64,000 bases of DNA from Polyodon spathula. Taxonomy: Eukaryota; Chordata; Actinopteri; Acipenseriformes; Polyodontidae. The translations under genes were made by a program, and so were the position numbers. Shown piece after piece: positions 26,521-35,965 of this stretch. Location of the stretch: the NCBI RefSeq assembly GCF_017654505.1, contig NC_054553.1, positions 3,513,974 through 3,577,973 on the forward strand. The letters are read 5' to 3'. Positions within the stretch are counted from its first letter, which is position 1, and each line of letters begins with the position of its first letter. Under the pieces are notes generated by a model, which saw nothing but the letters and a program-made list of their open reading frames with translations, was not told where the DNA came from and did no database searches.

Positions 26521-28643
26521 GGGATTGTGTTGGGGAGGGAGCCGGCCTCCAATAACAATTATTACAATCAGTAATAATGTGACAGGCAGCTGTCTGGAAT
26601 GCAATGGTTATTCATCCTGGCAACAAGTCTGGATTCTTGAATTAATACCTTGCCAAAGAAAACTCCCTATCTGGGGGCCTGAAGTCACAGAGAAGACTGA
26701 GCAAGCTTCTTTCCCACACAGCTCACTTCACAACACTGCACTATTCCTGAAATCGGGGGCTTGGACAGGAAAGGATGAAGGGTCCAGAATGCTGTGGTCT
26801 AACCAAGCTTTAAAGCAGCCAGGCTCTCCCCTGTCACAGACTCGAGATCTCACACTCGAGTCGAAGATTCGAGTGTGAGATTTTTTTTCCCCCCACACAG
26901 GATTGAAGCTTTGTGGTTTAACAGAGGTGCGGACAAAGCTGAGGGAAGTCGATTCTGTTCATACCAGCCTCGTCATCATCATGTCTGTGTTGAAATGACT
27001 CCTCGCTATCGGGAGTCAGATCTCAAATGAAATGCGTGCAGCGGTACCCTGCGCAGCAGCTTTCGAGAGAGAGAGAAAGAGAGATAGAGAGAGATATCCA
27101 GGGTTTGTTTTCTTAACTTGGCTGTTTGACAAGCTAGCACAGGTACAGTGCATTTGAGCACAGCACATCTGTGGAGACAGTGAGAAAACACAGGGGCAGA
27201 AATGAGAGAGCGTGGAAGAAAGGATGGGGTAGAGAGCAAGACGGAAGGAGGAGGAGACTAAGAAAATAAAAAGCCAGTAATACAGACCCATTATTCACAC
27301 AGAAACATCACTTAAAACAAGCAATGTCTAGGTTTGTATAATAACTACTCTCATATGAAACGTGCAATTATAAAGACATCTAGAATATGTTTGGAACTTA
27401 AGTGCTATGCAATGCAACAGCAAGCAAGCGCCGAGAACTGGAACACTATCACACCTCACAGACAGACTGCAGAGCAAAAGGCAAGGAGGTTTTTAAGCTG
27501 CTATGCCTTTCACACACTTGCAACTTCACTAACAAATAAAAAACAGCTAATTGAATTTGATAGCTACATGCAGACTGATTGAGCAGGGTAAAGGATTCTG
27601 TACCAGTGTACAGTATGTAGGTCTGTACTGCACTATCCCTGCTGCAGAGCTTGGGTTTCACTGCTGTTATCAGACACAACAAACCCAGCGTGTCTTCTGC
27701 TGAACAGCATGAAAAGCAAAGATCTCATGCAGCCGACTCCAATTACAGCACCTCGCCAAGCCAGCCATTACAGGCGAACCACACAGTGTGTGTAGCTTAC
27801 TTACTTCATGTGCTTAAAGCAGGATGCTTGATTTGTAAAGGTTTTATCTGTGCGTGGGACGAAACTTGTGTTACCAAGCTCTGAAACAATCAGAACTCCA
27901 AAAACTATTTTAACTGCTCCCAACAGCAACCAAGTTATTTCTCAGAAGTTCCTTTTTTATGTCATCACAAATTCGGCTACATATTTTTCAAGCTCCTCTG
28001 GCGCTGGATTCCCAGCACAGGTGGTCAAGTAAAGGCTGCTTCATGCTTCAATCAGGTCTGGTGGCTGTCTGGCGCTGCTGGTTGCCAGAGCTGAATTTCT
28101 CAACTTTAGATGGTTGCGTTGCACAAATGAAACGTAAAACATCACCCCCACACAATCTCCTGCATCGGGTTTGTATTGATCTCTCACAGTTTCGACTAGA
28201 TACGGCAGATTCAAACTAACCAGCAGTGAAGCACAGTGTCAGAAACAGAGTGGAGGGTTATCAAACCATTCCAGGAGGTAGGAGTGCGGAGTTCTGTTTA
28301 AACACAGCCTGGCACATTAAAGATGTTAGGCTGGCACATGAGTAAAAGCAGGCTCTCGCTCACAATCAGACACGTCTCCCTCTCTCTAACCATCTATTCT
28401 CCACCCTCCAGACCCTCACTCCAGCAGGACAGACGTATTCACTCTCAAGCAGGGGGCTGCTAAAGCAGAACACAGGGTCGACAGCTCAGATGCTGTAAAT
28501 TAGTCTGAGGGTGTGCTGCTGGAGTGAGTAATGAATGCATATTTGGAATGCGTGGAGATACTGAAGATTGCCAGCCCATTATTGCAGAGGGCCAAGGTAT
28601 TCAGCCCAGCCTGACTGGCTCTGCTTGTGTGTGTCTCTGTGTC

Positions 28644-28679
<36 letters not shown>

Positions 28680-31600
28680 GTGCATTTGCAGACAAAGAGG
28701 TCCCATCAACATGTATGCATCATACATAGAATATACCTTCTGAATACAACTGTATTTTCGAGACACTCAGTCCCAGCAGCCCTGGGTATTGTTGCGTGTT
28801 GAGCAGGGCTGGCGCTGCGAGTGAGAGAGGTCCTTGGTGGTCCGTGCAGGAATGTGGCTAAAAGGGGCACCTCCATTGTTCGCTGGGAGAATGGAGAGTG
28901 CTGGCTCATTGAGACAGGGAAATAAAAGACACTGCCGAGAGAGAGGAGGGGGAGAGCGCGCAACAGGCAACAGCAGGGGAGAGGAAAGAGAAATGACAGC
29001 GAGAAAAAAGAGAGGGAGAACGTGAACGAGAGATACAACCAAGGCGCATAAAGTTTTTTTTTTTTTTTCTGGCGGCAAGAGGGGGATTTACACGATAGCT
29101 AAAGTGTTTACTAGCAGCTAGAATGCCACTTCAGTAATCCGAAGCAAAGACCCCGGAGAAATTGGCAGTGCAGCTGTCCTTGCACCATATCCAGCAGAGG
29201 CTCCAATAGCAGGGATGTGCTTTAATGTCTTTTATTCGCATCGAGCTGGCACTGCAGAGCAATTACAACGTTCCTGAAAGCGCTCTGGAGACATCACAGA
29301 CTGGCTCGCTAATCTGTTGTGCCTCCAGGTACTGCCAGTGCCACCCGAATCCTCCCAGAACAAGCAAAAACCATGCAGCTGAGGAACAGCATCCCCACCC
29401 CACAAACCACATCGAGCACACCGAGCCTCCAGCTCGTCTCCATTTGAAGAATTATCCAGGCAGGCTTCAGTATGTTCAGTGTGTATTAAACCTAACATCC
29501 AACTACAAAACCATGATAACGATACCAACGTAAGCATGTGTTGCTACTGTCTACTGCAGCAACTGGCAACTCTGGCCCTTCCAGGCCTGGTCCTTGTGTG
29601 CCAGCCATGTCCTTATTTGTTTAATTGAGCCAGTTCAACCTCTGTGCAGATGCCAAAGCAGTTAGCTATTCCAGATAGCAGTTATACCCAAATAAGTAGA
29701 ACAGCCCTCCAGGACCAGTTTCCCATCCCTAATCAGGTTGCACGCTGCAATGTTTTATATCCTGTGACTCCCCCCATGCTTTGCATTACAGGGACTCCAG
29801 CAGAATGAACTAGTCTCCATGTTTACGCACAAGGGCAACGACAGAATCTAGTGCCCAGGAAGGTGGGGCACTGGGTGGGGTAGCCAGCACCCCCAACTCC
29901 CTTGGATGCGGTTGAGTTGAAGCAGCTCCTCGGGTTCCCCGAAGCTAATCAGCATCTCCATGTTGGAAACGGATGTTTACATCTGCTTCCTGACCAGAGG
30001 AAGGTGGGCTTGGCACCACCAACCAGGCAATTACAAAATACAAGCCAGCAAAGAGTCCTTGAGAAACGCAACACAGAATATAAACAGAGGAGGTGGAAAA
30101 CAATTTGAAGAGCCGACGTCACTGACCCACAGGAGCCCGGGCAGACCTCTGGGTCTCTCTAGTTCCAGGGATGGAAAGAAGACCCAATTCCATTGCAGTT
30201 TGATCCACCCTGGGTTTTCTATCCACCAGGTGGAGATATGCCCAAATAAAACCTCTTCTCTTTATGATTCTCAAGTTCTGCCCCATCATCAACCTCTCTG
30301 GGACTGATTCACTCAGCCAGAAACAGGAAACCATAATTTCCTTAGAAAGAGACTGATAAAGAACCTCTGTCCAGCTTGACGTCCTTGTTTCAAAACGCAC
30401 TTGTTGTTAAGTGATTGTCCGCTGTAATTACCTTGCTGTTGGGTCCTGCACACAGGGAGCCATTGTATTCAAGATGAGCCATTGCAGAGGGTTTTAAACA
30501 CAAAACATCCACTGCCTCCCTCCCAGTCCACTCAGCCAAACACCAAGTCAACCTGCCTCCTCCCCAGAGCCTCACAAATAAGCTGTAGAACACACTGCCT
30601 CATGCCAGACTCCCTTCCAGACCATTTTGCTCTAAATCACCATGCCACACTGCCTTCCTCCCAGTCCCTCACCGAGTATAAATATTTACACACGGATCAC
30701 CTACAAGCGAGGTCATATTACCCCACAAGCACCGTTTGGCATTGGGCGTGTTAAGCGAGCCCCTCAGAGCAGCTGTTTAAGAACCCCTGTTTAGTTTCCT
30801 ATGAAACTCGTAACAAAACGAGATGAGCCGCTGCTGCTTGACTGGAGCCCTTAAAAACAGTGAAACCAACCTTCCGTTCGCGAATGAAACGCGCACCGGT
30901 TAGGTGTTTAAATTAACACTGTATAACACGGTAACTTGTAGCCCAAGGCAGACTGCTCGTCATAACGTCGCCGCTTCTGTTAGCTCTTACAGGTATTTAA
31001 AAATAAACAAAAAAACGAATAGAGATACAGTGAAAAAAAAAAATCTTGTTGAAGTATACCGCACATTGTGTATGTGAAATGATAACGAGACATCTGTAAA
31101 TCATTTTTATTGCGCTTATACTTGGAGTTAAAGTTAGAATACGTTAGATCTTTAGCGTACAAGGTTCCCAGTTTATTATAACATCTACTTATTTCTGTGG
31201 TTATTTTAATTGTATTTACTTTTATAAGTGAAAAGGCCAACTCTGAGCTTGTGTGGGGGGTTTCAGAAATGGAATTTCTTCAGAAACCATCAAATGTGTT
31301 TTTCCGAAACGCGACCCCCGGCTCAGCGGCTCCTGTGTGAATAAGGTCATTGAGGAACCGTACAGCAAACCCACCTTTCTTTACACAAGATGCCCCCCTT
31401 TCTCTAGTTTAAAATGAAGATATAGTATACTGTACTGTTTGAGCCCCCCTCAGCTCCCCGAGCGCGGGGGCCAGTAAATACCGAAGCCAAAAGCTGAATT
31501 CCTAGCAAATAATCCACAATAAAAGAAATGAAAGGACTAACAGCCCATAGTTCACACCTCGCCTGACGCTAAAAAACAGAGGGGGGATACGAGCGCTCAC

Positions 31601-32842
31601 AAGATTAAATCTCTTCATTTACATGACCATTACCGAGAACAAAGCCAAGTTAAAAATCTCCTACAATGCTCTCAGTTCACTAATTGCATACACATTAACG
31701 AACCCCGAGTGAGCAAAGCCACCTCGCCATGCTTCACCAACTGCTGGTCCCGCTGATCTTAACACCAGACCCGAATCAAACGAAATTTACAAGCCGAGTA
31801 AGACAGCAGGTACATGACCGCATCACACGGGAATAGATGTGCCTCGATTCGGAATTCAGATTCCCAGTACACGAGGCAATTTATCCATGAGGTTCACTCC
31901 TGATCAGAAAACGCAGACCGTGTATTCTAATACAGGGCAATTAAAGAAATAAAGGCGGATCACCATTTCACTGGAGATGCATGTTTAAAAAATGGCTTGT
32001 AAATTTCTCTCCCTCCCGTACACCTCAACTGGGGAGTGGTACATTATTAATACACGGCATTAGTGTAGCAAATCTCTCAAAGTTAACATAAAACATTAAC
32101 CCGTGTGGTTACACTGCTTAGCACCGTATACCGAACAATTAAAACAACAACTTGATCACATTTCACCTGAGCTATCACGACTCCCGCGTCCCTAGTACAG
32201 TCAACTTCTAAATGTTACAAAAATACACAAAAACACTCGTCAGCTCACTTCAAACCTGCCGATTGAATTTTTTGAAAACGATTTCATACGATAAGCGTAT
32301 CAAACAGACGCTGATATTAGAGTGCGCAGATCGATAGTCTGTCATTATTATTATTATTATTATTATTATTAAATTGCAGCTTCTTGGCTGTCTGTGAACA
32401 ATAACACGTTTTATTTGGATAACCTGGAGCGGGTGTAGTAGATTTAACTCTATATGCTTTTAAACAATACAATAGACATCCAGCTCAGTATAGATATGAT
32501 ACTGTACACACTTTTCGTCCACAGCACACGGTCTTAAACCCACTGGAAATGTTTCTTTACTGTACATTTAAAACTCGCTGCACGTTTACCGTTTGCTAAA
32601 CCACCTTCTGAACCTGTGCAGTGCATTTTCGTTTTATAGGTTTTAATAATAGTATCTTTAATAGGTTTGTATTTTAAAAGCGACTCACCGTTCACTCCTT
32701 GGTGTGGGACGTCATTGTAATTAAACCCCTTCGACCCGTAGGCGAGCCTGACTTCGGTGCACGTTTTGGGTTTCAGCTCGGCACACACCGCAACCCAAAC
32801 CAGCACTGCAGAAGCCCAAACCAGCGCGTTGATCCCAGCCAT
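8215..32842 (-). CDS. gpc4: gpc4-type glypican, complete gene, nine coding exons
   Basis: Glypican core protein: a secreted, GPI-anchored heparan sulfate proteoglycan at the cell surface that modulates Wnt/BMP/FGF signalling (family knowledge). Coding exons, in transcript order: 32689-32842, 17433-17591, 13480-13871, 11721-11886, 10098-10228, 9457-9603, 8827-8951, 8531-8706, 8215-8420. They total 1656 nt, or 551 residues plus TAA; human GPC4 has 556. Intron phases are 1,1,0,1,0,0,2,1 and every junction is GT..AG. Visible features: signal peptide with likely cleavage after Ala21; all 14 cysteines of the mature core; furin-type site RVSR at residues 349-352; Ser-Gly glycosaminoglycan sites at 488, 492 and 494; and a C-terminal hydrophobic GPI signal. 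It resembles GPC4 more than GPC1, GPC2 or GPC6 at the N-terminus (ELKPKTC, SKGFN), in AARTFAQGL and in the FFD segment. The neighbouring gpc3 supports this. Paralogue choice is from memory, not a tree. Confidence 0.93.
8531..8706 (-). CDS. gpc4: gpc4 exon 8
   Basis: Residues 425-483: [53 protein letters not shown] and TFFDM. The acceptor is TTTTGCAG|GTACGA and the donor ATGA|GTGAGT, phase 1. Exon 9 also begins with GTGAG, so GTGAG occurs on both sides of this splice. The choice used here gives the family pattern FFD-M-S-E-D-G-S-G. Confidence 0.94.
8827..8951 (-). CDS. gpc4: gpc4 exon 7
   Basis: Residues 384-424 plus two bases: [41 protein letters not shown]. It carries the last two core cysteines. 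The acceptor is CCGTGCAG|GTCCCT and the donor AGAGCAG|GTAAAA, phase 2; the split codon is Arg. Confidence 0.95.
8952..9456 (-). other. gpc4 intron 6
   Basis: 505 bp, GT..AG, nothing recognised inside. Introns 7 (8707-8826) and 8 (8421-8530) are only about 110-120 bp. Confidence 0.85.
9457..9603 (-). CDS. gpc4: gpc4 exon 6: furin-site linker
   Basis: Residues 335-383: [10 protein letters not shown], then RVSRSAPD with a furin-type RxxR site, then [19 protein letters not shown] ending DRL. Furin-like convertase cleavage at this position is a known glypican processing step, and the two chains stay disulfide linked. The acceptor is CTCTCAG|GTGTTC and the donor GACTG|GTAAGA; the exon is 147 nt with phase 0 on both sides. 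Confidence 0.96.
9604..10097 (-). other. gpc4 intron 5
   Basis: 494 bp, GT..AG, nothing recognised inside. Confidence 0.85.
10098..10228 (-). CDS. gpc4: gpc4 exon 5: [11 protein letters not shown] segment
   Basis: Residues 291-334, reading [17 protein letters not shown], then [17 protein letters not shown] and ending QVSQK. This is one of the most conserved stretches among GPC4 and GPC6. The acceptor is CCCCGCAG|ATGCC and the donor is CAGAAG|GTGGGG, a GT with an atypical +3..+6, phase 0. Confidence 0.95.
10229..11720 (-). other. gpc4 intron 4 (1.5 kb)
   Basis: Non-coding. Two short poly-T runs near 11320-11390 and a G-rich stretch just after. No repeat family or gene recognised. Confidence 0.75.
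11721..11886 (-). CDS. gpc4: gpc4 exon 4: cysteine-rich segment
   Basis: Residues 236-290. It contains six conserved cysteines in [30 protein letters not shown], a signature region of the family. The acceptor is CCTACAG|GTGAAC (phase 0) and the donor GTCATGG|GTGCGT (phase 1). The split codon completes as Asp with exon 5. Confidence 0.96.
11887..13479 (-). other. gpc4 intron 3 (1.6 kb)
   Basis: Non-coding; holds a 22-base poly-C tract at 12656-12677 followed by a fragment resembling the 43-kb SINE. Nothing else was recognised. Confidence 0.8.
12656..12710. repeat. poly-C tract (22 bases) and SINE-like fragment
   Basis: C run at 12656-12677, then GTGTCCTGGTTCACCATGCA, which closely matches GTGTCCTGGCTCACCGTGCA just after the G run of the SINE at 43.1 kb. 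Confidence 0.6.
13480..13871 (-). CDS. gpc4: gpc4 exon 3: helical core
   Basis: Largest exon, residues 105-235. It encodes [17 protein letters not shown], the [16 protein letters not shown] segment, [34 protein letters not shown] and [15 protein letters not shown]: the central alpha-helical core shared by GPC1/2/4/6, with one conserved cysteine. The acceptor is TCTCCAG|AATTC (phase 1) and the donor TCCGCG|GTGAGT (phase 0). The segment [16 protein letters not shown] is GPC4-like. Confidence 0.96.
13872..17432 (-). other. gpc4 intron 2 (3.6 kb)
   Basis: Its 5' end is the 50-bp donor-containing minisatellite. Tandem GGGAGACAGCGTGGCC-like SINE-head copies occur near 16735-16830. The rest looks unique and non-coding. 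Confidence 0.85.
16965..17433. repeat. 50-bp minisatellite containing the gpc4 exon 2 splice donor
   Basis: Period 50 bp (one unit 45). ACTCACGGTCAA starts at 16982, 17032, 17082, 17132, 17182, 17227, 17277, 17327, 17377 and 17427. On the minus (sense) strand each is TTGACC|GTGAGT. The copy at 17427 is the genuine exon 2 donor; the other nine are intronic, directly downstream. Confidence 0.95.
17433..17591 (-). CDS. gpc4: gpc4 exon 2: CPQG..CC segment
   Basis: Encodes residues 52-104. It begins after CTTGCAG with [19 protein letters not shown], carrying three conserved cysteines, and continues through SQQSRTDL to RRFD. The acceptor is TTGCAG|GTGCCC. The donor is TTTGACC|GTGAGT, phase 1, and joins exon 3 to make a Gln codon (FDQFFKELL). 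The donor at 17433/17432 is the first unit of the 50-bp minisatellite that fills the adjacent intron, so the exon/intron border lies inside a tandem repeat. Confidence 0.95.
17782..17901 (+). mobile_element. remnant of a LINE reverse transcriptase C-terminus
   Basis: The plus frame reads [20 protein letters not shown] followed by [13 protein letters not shown] and a stop at 17899-17901. The pattern R-V-x-x-V-W-N..V-V-N-A-x-S-L..F is typical of the end of CR1/L2/Rex-type LINE ORF2 proteins. Only the tail is present; it is antisense inside gpc4 intron 1. Confidence 0.5.
18119..18255. repeat. 45-bp repeat, three copies
   Basis: CTGAATATAGCTGTACAGTA plus CTGGCAATCCTGTCCAGTCT and ACTCA, three near-identical units. 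Confidence 0.9.
18334..18379. repeat. 20-bp repeat, two copies
   Basis: AAACTCCAGCAGCATTCAAA occurs twice in tandem, then begins a third time. Confidence 0.8.
19275..19349. mobile_element. foldback (MITE-like) element
   Basis: Left half (19275-19308) and right half (19313-19349) are imperfect inverted copies around a short centre. GTGTCCCATATATGGGACAC, itself a perfect 20-bp palindrome, pairs with the TGTCCCATACATGGGAACA region. GGCATAAATGGG pairs with CCCTTTTATGCC. No transposase is nearby. Confidence 0.5.
20318..20400 (-). repeat. tRNA-like SINE head, minus strand
   Basis: On the minus strand, TTTAGATGGTACAGGAGGTT is followed after about 40 nt by CTGGGTTGGAATCCG, which resembles a B box. 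Confidence 0.35.
21229..21314. repeat. 31-bp repeat, about 2.8 copies
   Basis: GATGACCCAGTCCTGCAGGA units start at 21229, 21260 and 21291. Confidence 0.9.
22595..22626. repeat. poly-C tract, 32 bases
   Basis: Uninterrupted C run; the 45-bp array begins about 90 bp to its right. Confidence 0.95.
22713..23131. repeat. 45-bp minisatellite
   Basis: About nine units of GAGGATGCATGGACCCCCTC plus CTCTCCTCTGGAGTGTGATC and TCTGA, some 5-10 bp shorter. ATGCAT is present in most copies. Confidence 0.9.
24246..24261. repeat. poly-C tract, 16 bases
   Basis: Uninterrupted C run on the plus strand. Confidence 0.95.
26455..26517. repeat. GA microsatellite
   Basis: Perfect (AG)31, preceded by a 13-base G run at 26398-26410. 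Confidence 0.95.
26847..26881. repeat. inverted repeat, 13-bp perfect arms
   Basis: ATCTCACACTCGA (26847-26859) and TCGAGTGTGAGAT (26869-26881) with a 9-nt loop, followed by a T run. Confidence 0.85.
28648..28677. repeat. GA microsatellite
   Basis: Perfect (GA)15. Confidence 0.95.
32344..32370. repeat. ATT microsatellite
   Basis: (ATT)9, about 320 bp on the intron side of gpc4 exon 1. Confidence 0.95.
32689..32842 (-). CDS. gpc4: gpc4 exon 1: signal peptide and start of core
   Basis: Encodes residues 1-51 plus one base of codon 52. The ATG at 32842 opens a hydrophobic signal peptide ([21 protein letters not shown]), then the mature N-terminus ELKPKTC with the first conserved cysteine (Cys28) and the glypican segment [12 protein letters not shown]. 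The donor is AACG|GTGAGT, phase 1. The reading frame stays open past the donor to 32534, but that extension is intronic. No in-frame upstream ATG gives a better signal peptide. Any 5' UTR exon is not resolved. Confidence 0.95.
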
Positions 32843-33056
32843 AGTGTGAGGGGAATTTAAACAATATGCAGGACCTAAAAGAGAATCTATTAAAATACTA
32901 CTTAAACTTTTTACAATTGCAAAAGTTGTGCAGCGGTTTTTGATAGTTCGCTGGTTTTTGTCTTCCAGGAGTCTTTATCTGCTGTGCTAGACTTTCCAAA
33001 ACTCACTGTTCGTCCGGGGCCCTCGTTTTGGAATCGTTGATTTTCTCTCTAGTTTT

Positions 33057-33154
33057 TGCAAATAAATAAATAAAAAAAAAATAAAAAAAAAAAAACAATG
33101 TTATTATATATTCTTTCTTTCTTCAAATATATATATAATTAATATTTATATAGA

Positions 33155-33207
<53 letters not shown>

Positions 33208-33400
33208 TTGCTCCTGAAAAAAAAAAGTTCGGCTGAACGTTTTAGTTTCAAAAAGGAATTTTTTTTTTTAGCATTAACTAATTTTTCAAAAAAAACAAAA
33301 AAAAGTTGTTTTTTTTTGTTTGTTTTTTTAAAGGGGATTGACTTGATTACCTTAAAGAAAAAAAAAGTCTTCCAACTTTATTAATGTCAACAAAAAAAAT
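33057..33400. repeat. AT-rich block upstream of the gpc4 start, with (TA)21
   Basis: Nearly all A/T for about 340 bp, with a perfect TA run at 33161-33202 and several A and T homopolymers. It begins about 215 bp upstream of the gpc4 ATG, where the promoter or 5' UTR should be. Confidence 0.85.
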
Positions 33401-34203
33401 TGCTCGTAGGACAATATTAAAAGAGCAATGGGGAAAGCACGAAAGTTAATAAAAAGTTTGCTGGGAGACAGAGTGGTTTGTCTTCTCCGCGAGGTCCCCG
33501 TTTCTAAAGCCACCCAGGCAAGCTTCCGAGATCACGCACAGGCTTTGGACAAAGACCAAGCCATGCCGGCCAACCGCAATTCCTGGCCTGGAGTCTGCAG
33601 GAACAGATTCCACCCTGGTTACAGTACAGAGTGCAACCGATACCCGGACTGGAGTTTCTGGAATGGATTTAAGTGTTTTCTTGTATGAGTTACATGTCGA
33701 TTCCGTTTTTTTTCCCGGTCAGATATACATTTACATCATTGTTATTGTGTTTAAATCTGAAAGTTAATATCACACAACTAGAAAATAACCAGAGAGGGTA
33801 TTTAAAGACCTCAGAACAGTCTGCATCTTTCAATCTCTTCTAGTACGTTTCTTTCCTTTTAGTAAACCCTATTATCTACCACGCAGAGATCCGCATTGCA
33901 CAACCAGCGAGACGCTAGATGCTGACACCCACACATACACACATACTTATAGAACATGTCATGCATAGAGAATGATCTCTTTAAAAAGCCCTTGATTCGA
34001 TTCTCTCAGGTTTCGCTCCGAGTCAGAGTTGTATTGTATGTTTGTAAGCGTGGGTACCTCTATTCAATGCTGCCAGCTATCGTTTTTTTGATTGGTTTGC
34101 AAGGCTCTGTGAATGATCTAGGGTGTTTTGAGTTTCTGAAGAAATCTCTTGGGTGCCTGAGGTCATACTTCAAAAGGAGATCTTAATCTCAGTGTGTTTG
34201 TTT

Positions 34204-34204
<1 letters not shown>

Positions 34205-34279
<75 letters not shown>
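34205..34279. repeat. CTAT microsatellite
   Basis: Perfect tetranucleotide, about 19 units. Confidence 0.95.
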
Positions 34280-34454
34280 GTACACATATTAGATAATAAG
34301 TTGTGCAAGTTAGATATCGATTTTTATATCTTGTGAAATCCCTTACCTGTTACATAAAAGGAGATAGTAAAATGTTCTTTATAAAGATGAAAGGGACTGA
34401 CAGAATGGTGACCTAGGATTTTCCTAATGAACTGTATTGAATGTGTGTGTTCAG

Positions 34455-34556
34455 ATACCAGGGCCAGCTACTAGAAGATCCCGGGTTCAAATCCCAGCTC
34501 AGCCTCATTGTGACCTTCAGGTGCCTCAGTCATAAAACTCCTGTAAGATCCCAAAC
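34455..34556 (+). repeat. possible SINE fragment
   Basis: GATCCCGGGTTCAAATCCCA resembles a tRNA B box; no clear A box upstream. A CA microsatellite follows at 34557-34600. Confidence 0.35.
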
Positions 34557-35490
34557 ACACACATGCACACACACACACACACGCACACACACAGGCACAC
34601 ACGTACCATAGACACGTGCTTTGAGACACATTTTCGTGCATGCAGTAAAACATCCTTGACGGTTCTGTTGCAGATCTAATGCACCTGTTTTAATGCAATG
34701 AGCAGCATGTGTTGCTAAGTTCAGCTTCGAGCCATGTGCTGCTACATCATGCATTGCCGTGGCTGTGCTGGAAAAGGTGTGGACTGCTTCTGAGTCCACC
34801 AGGGTGGTGAGGTTTACTGGCAGTAGTGGACACACAGACTCGGGGCGTGCTGAACCTTCCTGACAGCGATGCAAACGACCTATGCCTTCAATATCACATC
34901 CGCCCGAACAATCTACAAAGCCAGAAATCGCTGGCCGCTTCTGATTCCTGTTAGACTCACCGTGTTAGCTGGTCAAAGCCACAGAGCTTCATAACAAAAC
35001 TCTGCAATCGGTGGTGATCACTGAGCTGAGCTTCTCCGCCAGGCTTTGAAGTGCTTTGTCCCAGTTCTCAAACTCAATTTAGTGCTGAAGTCAGCTGAAA
35101 CACAACTGGATGTTTTCAGTTGTTGATTTTATTGATGCATTTGAAACTGGTTCAGCAGCAAAGGTGTCACCAGGACATGCATCTTCAGGCGCGGTTTGTC
35201 TCTGTCTGGACCCCGGAGCGTTCTGGTCAAAGCAAGTGCAAAAAAAGGCAAATGTCCAGAACCAGACTTGCCTATTATGAGCTGCCAAGGTCCAGCGAGT
35301 GACAGCGGTTGTAATGTGGACCTCAGAGTTACATGTGCTTGGTTTTTATTTATTTATTTTAAGTGCTTTATGTTTTTTTAATTTAATATTTTGAAAATGA
35401 GTGTTGCTTGTTGTCAGGGGATCTATAAGCATAGGCCCCCCCACCTCCCAACAAGTCGAGGCATGTAGAGAACATGAGAGTGTGTGTGTC

Positions 35491-35495
<5 letters not shown>

Positions 35496-35547
<52 letters not shown>
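35496..35547. repeat. GA microsatellite
   Basis: Perfect (GA)26, preceded by a short GT run. Confidence 0.95.
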
Positions 35548-35550
<3 letters not shown>

Positions 35551-35679
35551 GAGGGGGGGGTCATTTGCAGAAGAATGCTGCATTCTCTCCACTATTGTAG
35601 CCAGGAATTCCTCCGCTGGGGTCCCTGAGCTTCCCAGATTACACAAGTGAAACCAGAGAGCCATGCCAATGTGATGCGA

Positions 35680-35845
35680 GTCAGTGTGTGTCAATGTGAG
35701 GCTGTGTGTGTGTGTGAGACAGAGACACTGTGTCAGTGTGTACCAGACTGTGAGTGTGAGACACCGTCAGTGTGTGTGTGTGTGTGTGTCATTGCAAGAC
35801 TCTCTATCTTTGTCAATGTGAGACTGAGAGATACTAGTGAAACAG

Positions 35846-35887
<42 letters not shown>

Positions 35888-35965
35888 CATACATTCAGAG
35901 TCTGAGTATAAATAAAGTATGTATGTGTTTGAGTGTGTGTGTGTGTGTCTGTGTGTGTCCATGTG
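35680..35965. repeat. compound GT-rich repeat
   Basis: Several (GT)n runs joined by GTGTGAGACTG-like spacers; the longest run is near 35851-35884. Confidence 0.9.

Larger units (their letters stand above)
17592..32688 (-). other. gpc4 intron 1 (15.1 kb)
   Basis: Long first intron, as usual in glypican genes. It contains a LINE 3'-end remnant, a foldback element near 19.3 kb, 45-bp arrays at 18.1 and 22.7 kb, two poly-C tracts, GA/CT microsatellites and a SINE head at 20.3 kb. No additional exon was recognised. Confidence 0.8.

Noticed and set aside
26210..26878. 222-codon open frame, the longest in the window
   Set aside because: It runs through a (GA)31 tract and a G run, which keep the frame open. 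No family resemblance, and codon content changes abruptly at the repeat.
32534..32688. Continuation of the gpc4 first exon frame
   Set aside because: The frame is open, but a strong GTGAGT donor at 32688 and an in-phase join to exon 2 give the conserved [11 protein letters not shown].
33428..33688. 86-codon frame upstream of gpc4 on the opposite strand
   Set aside because: Not simple sequence and has an ATG, but no recognisable domain or splice context; length is within chance expectation.
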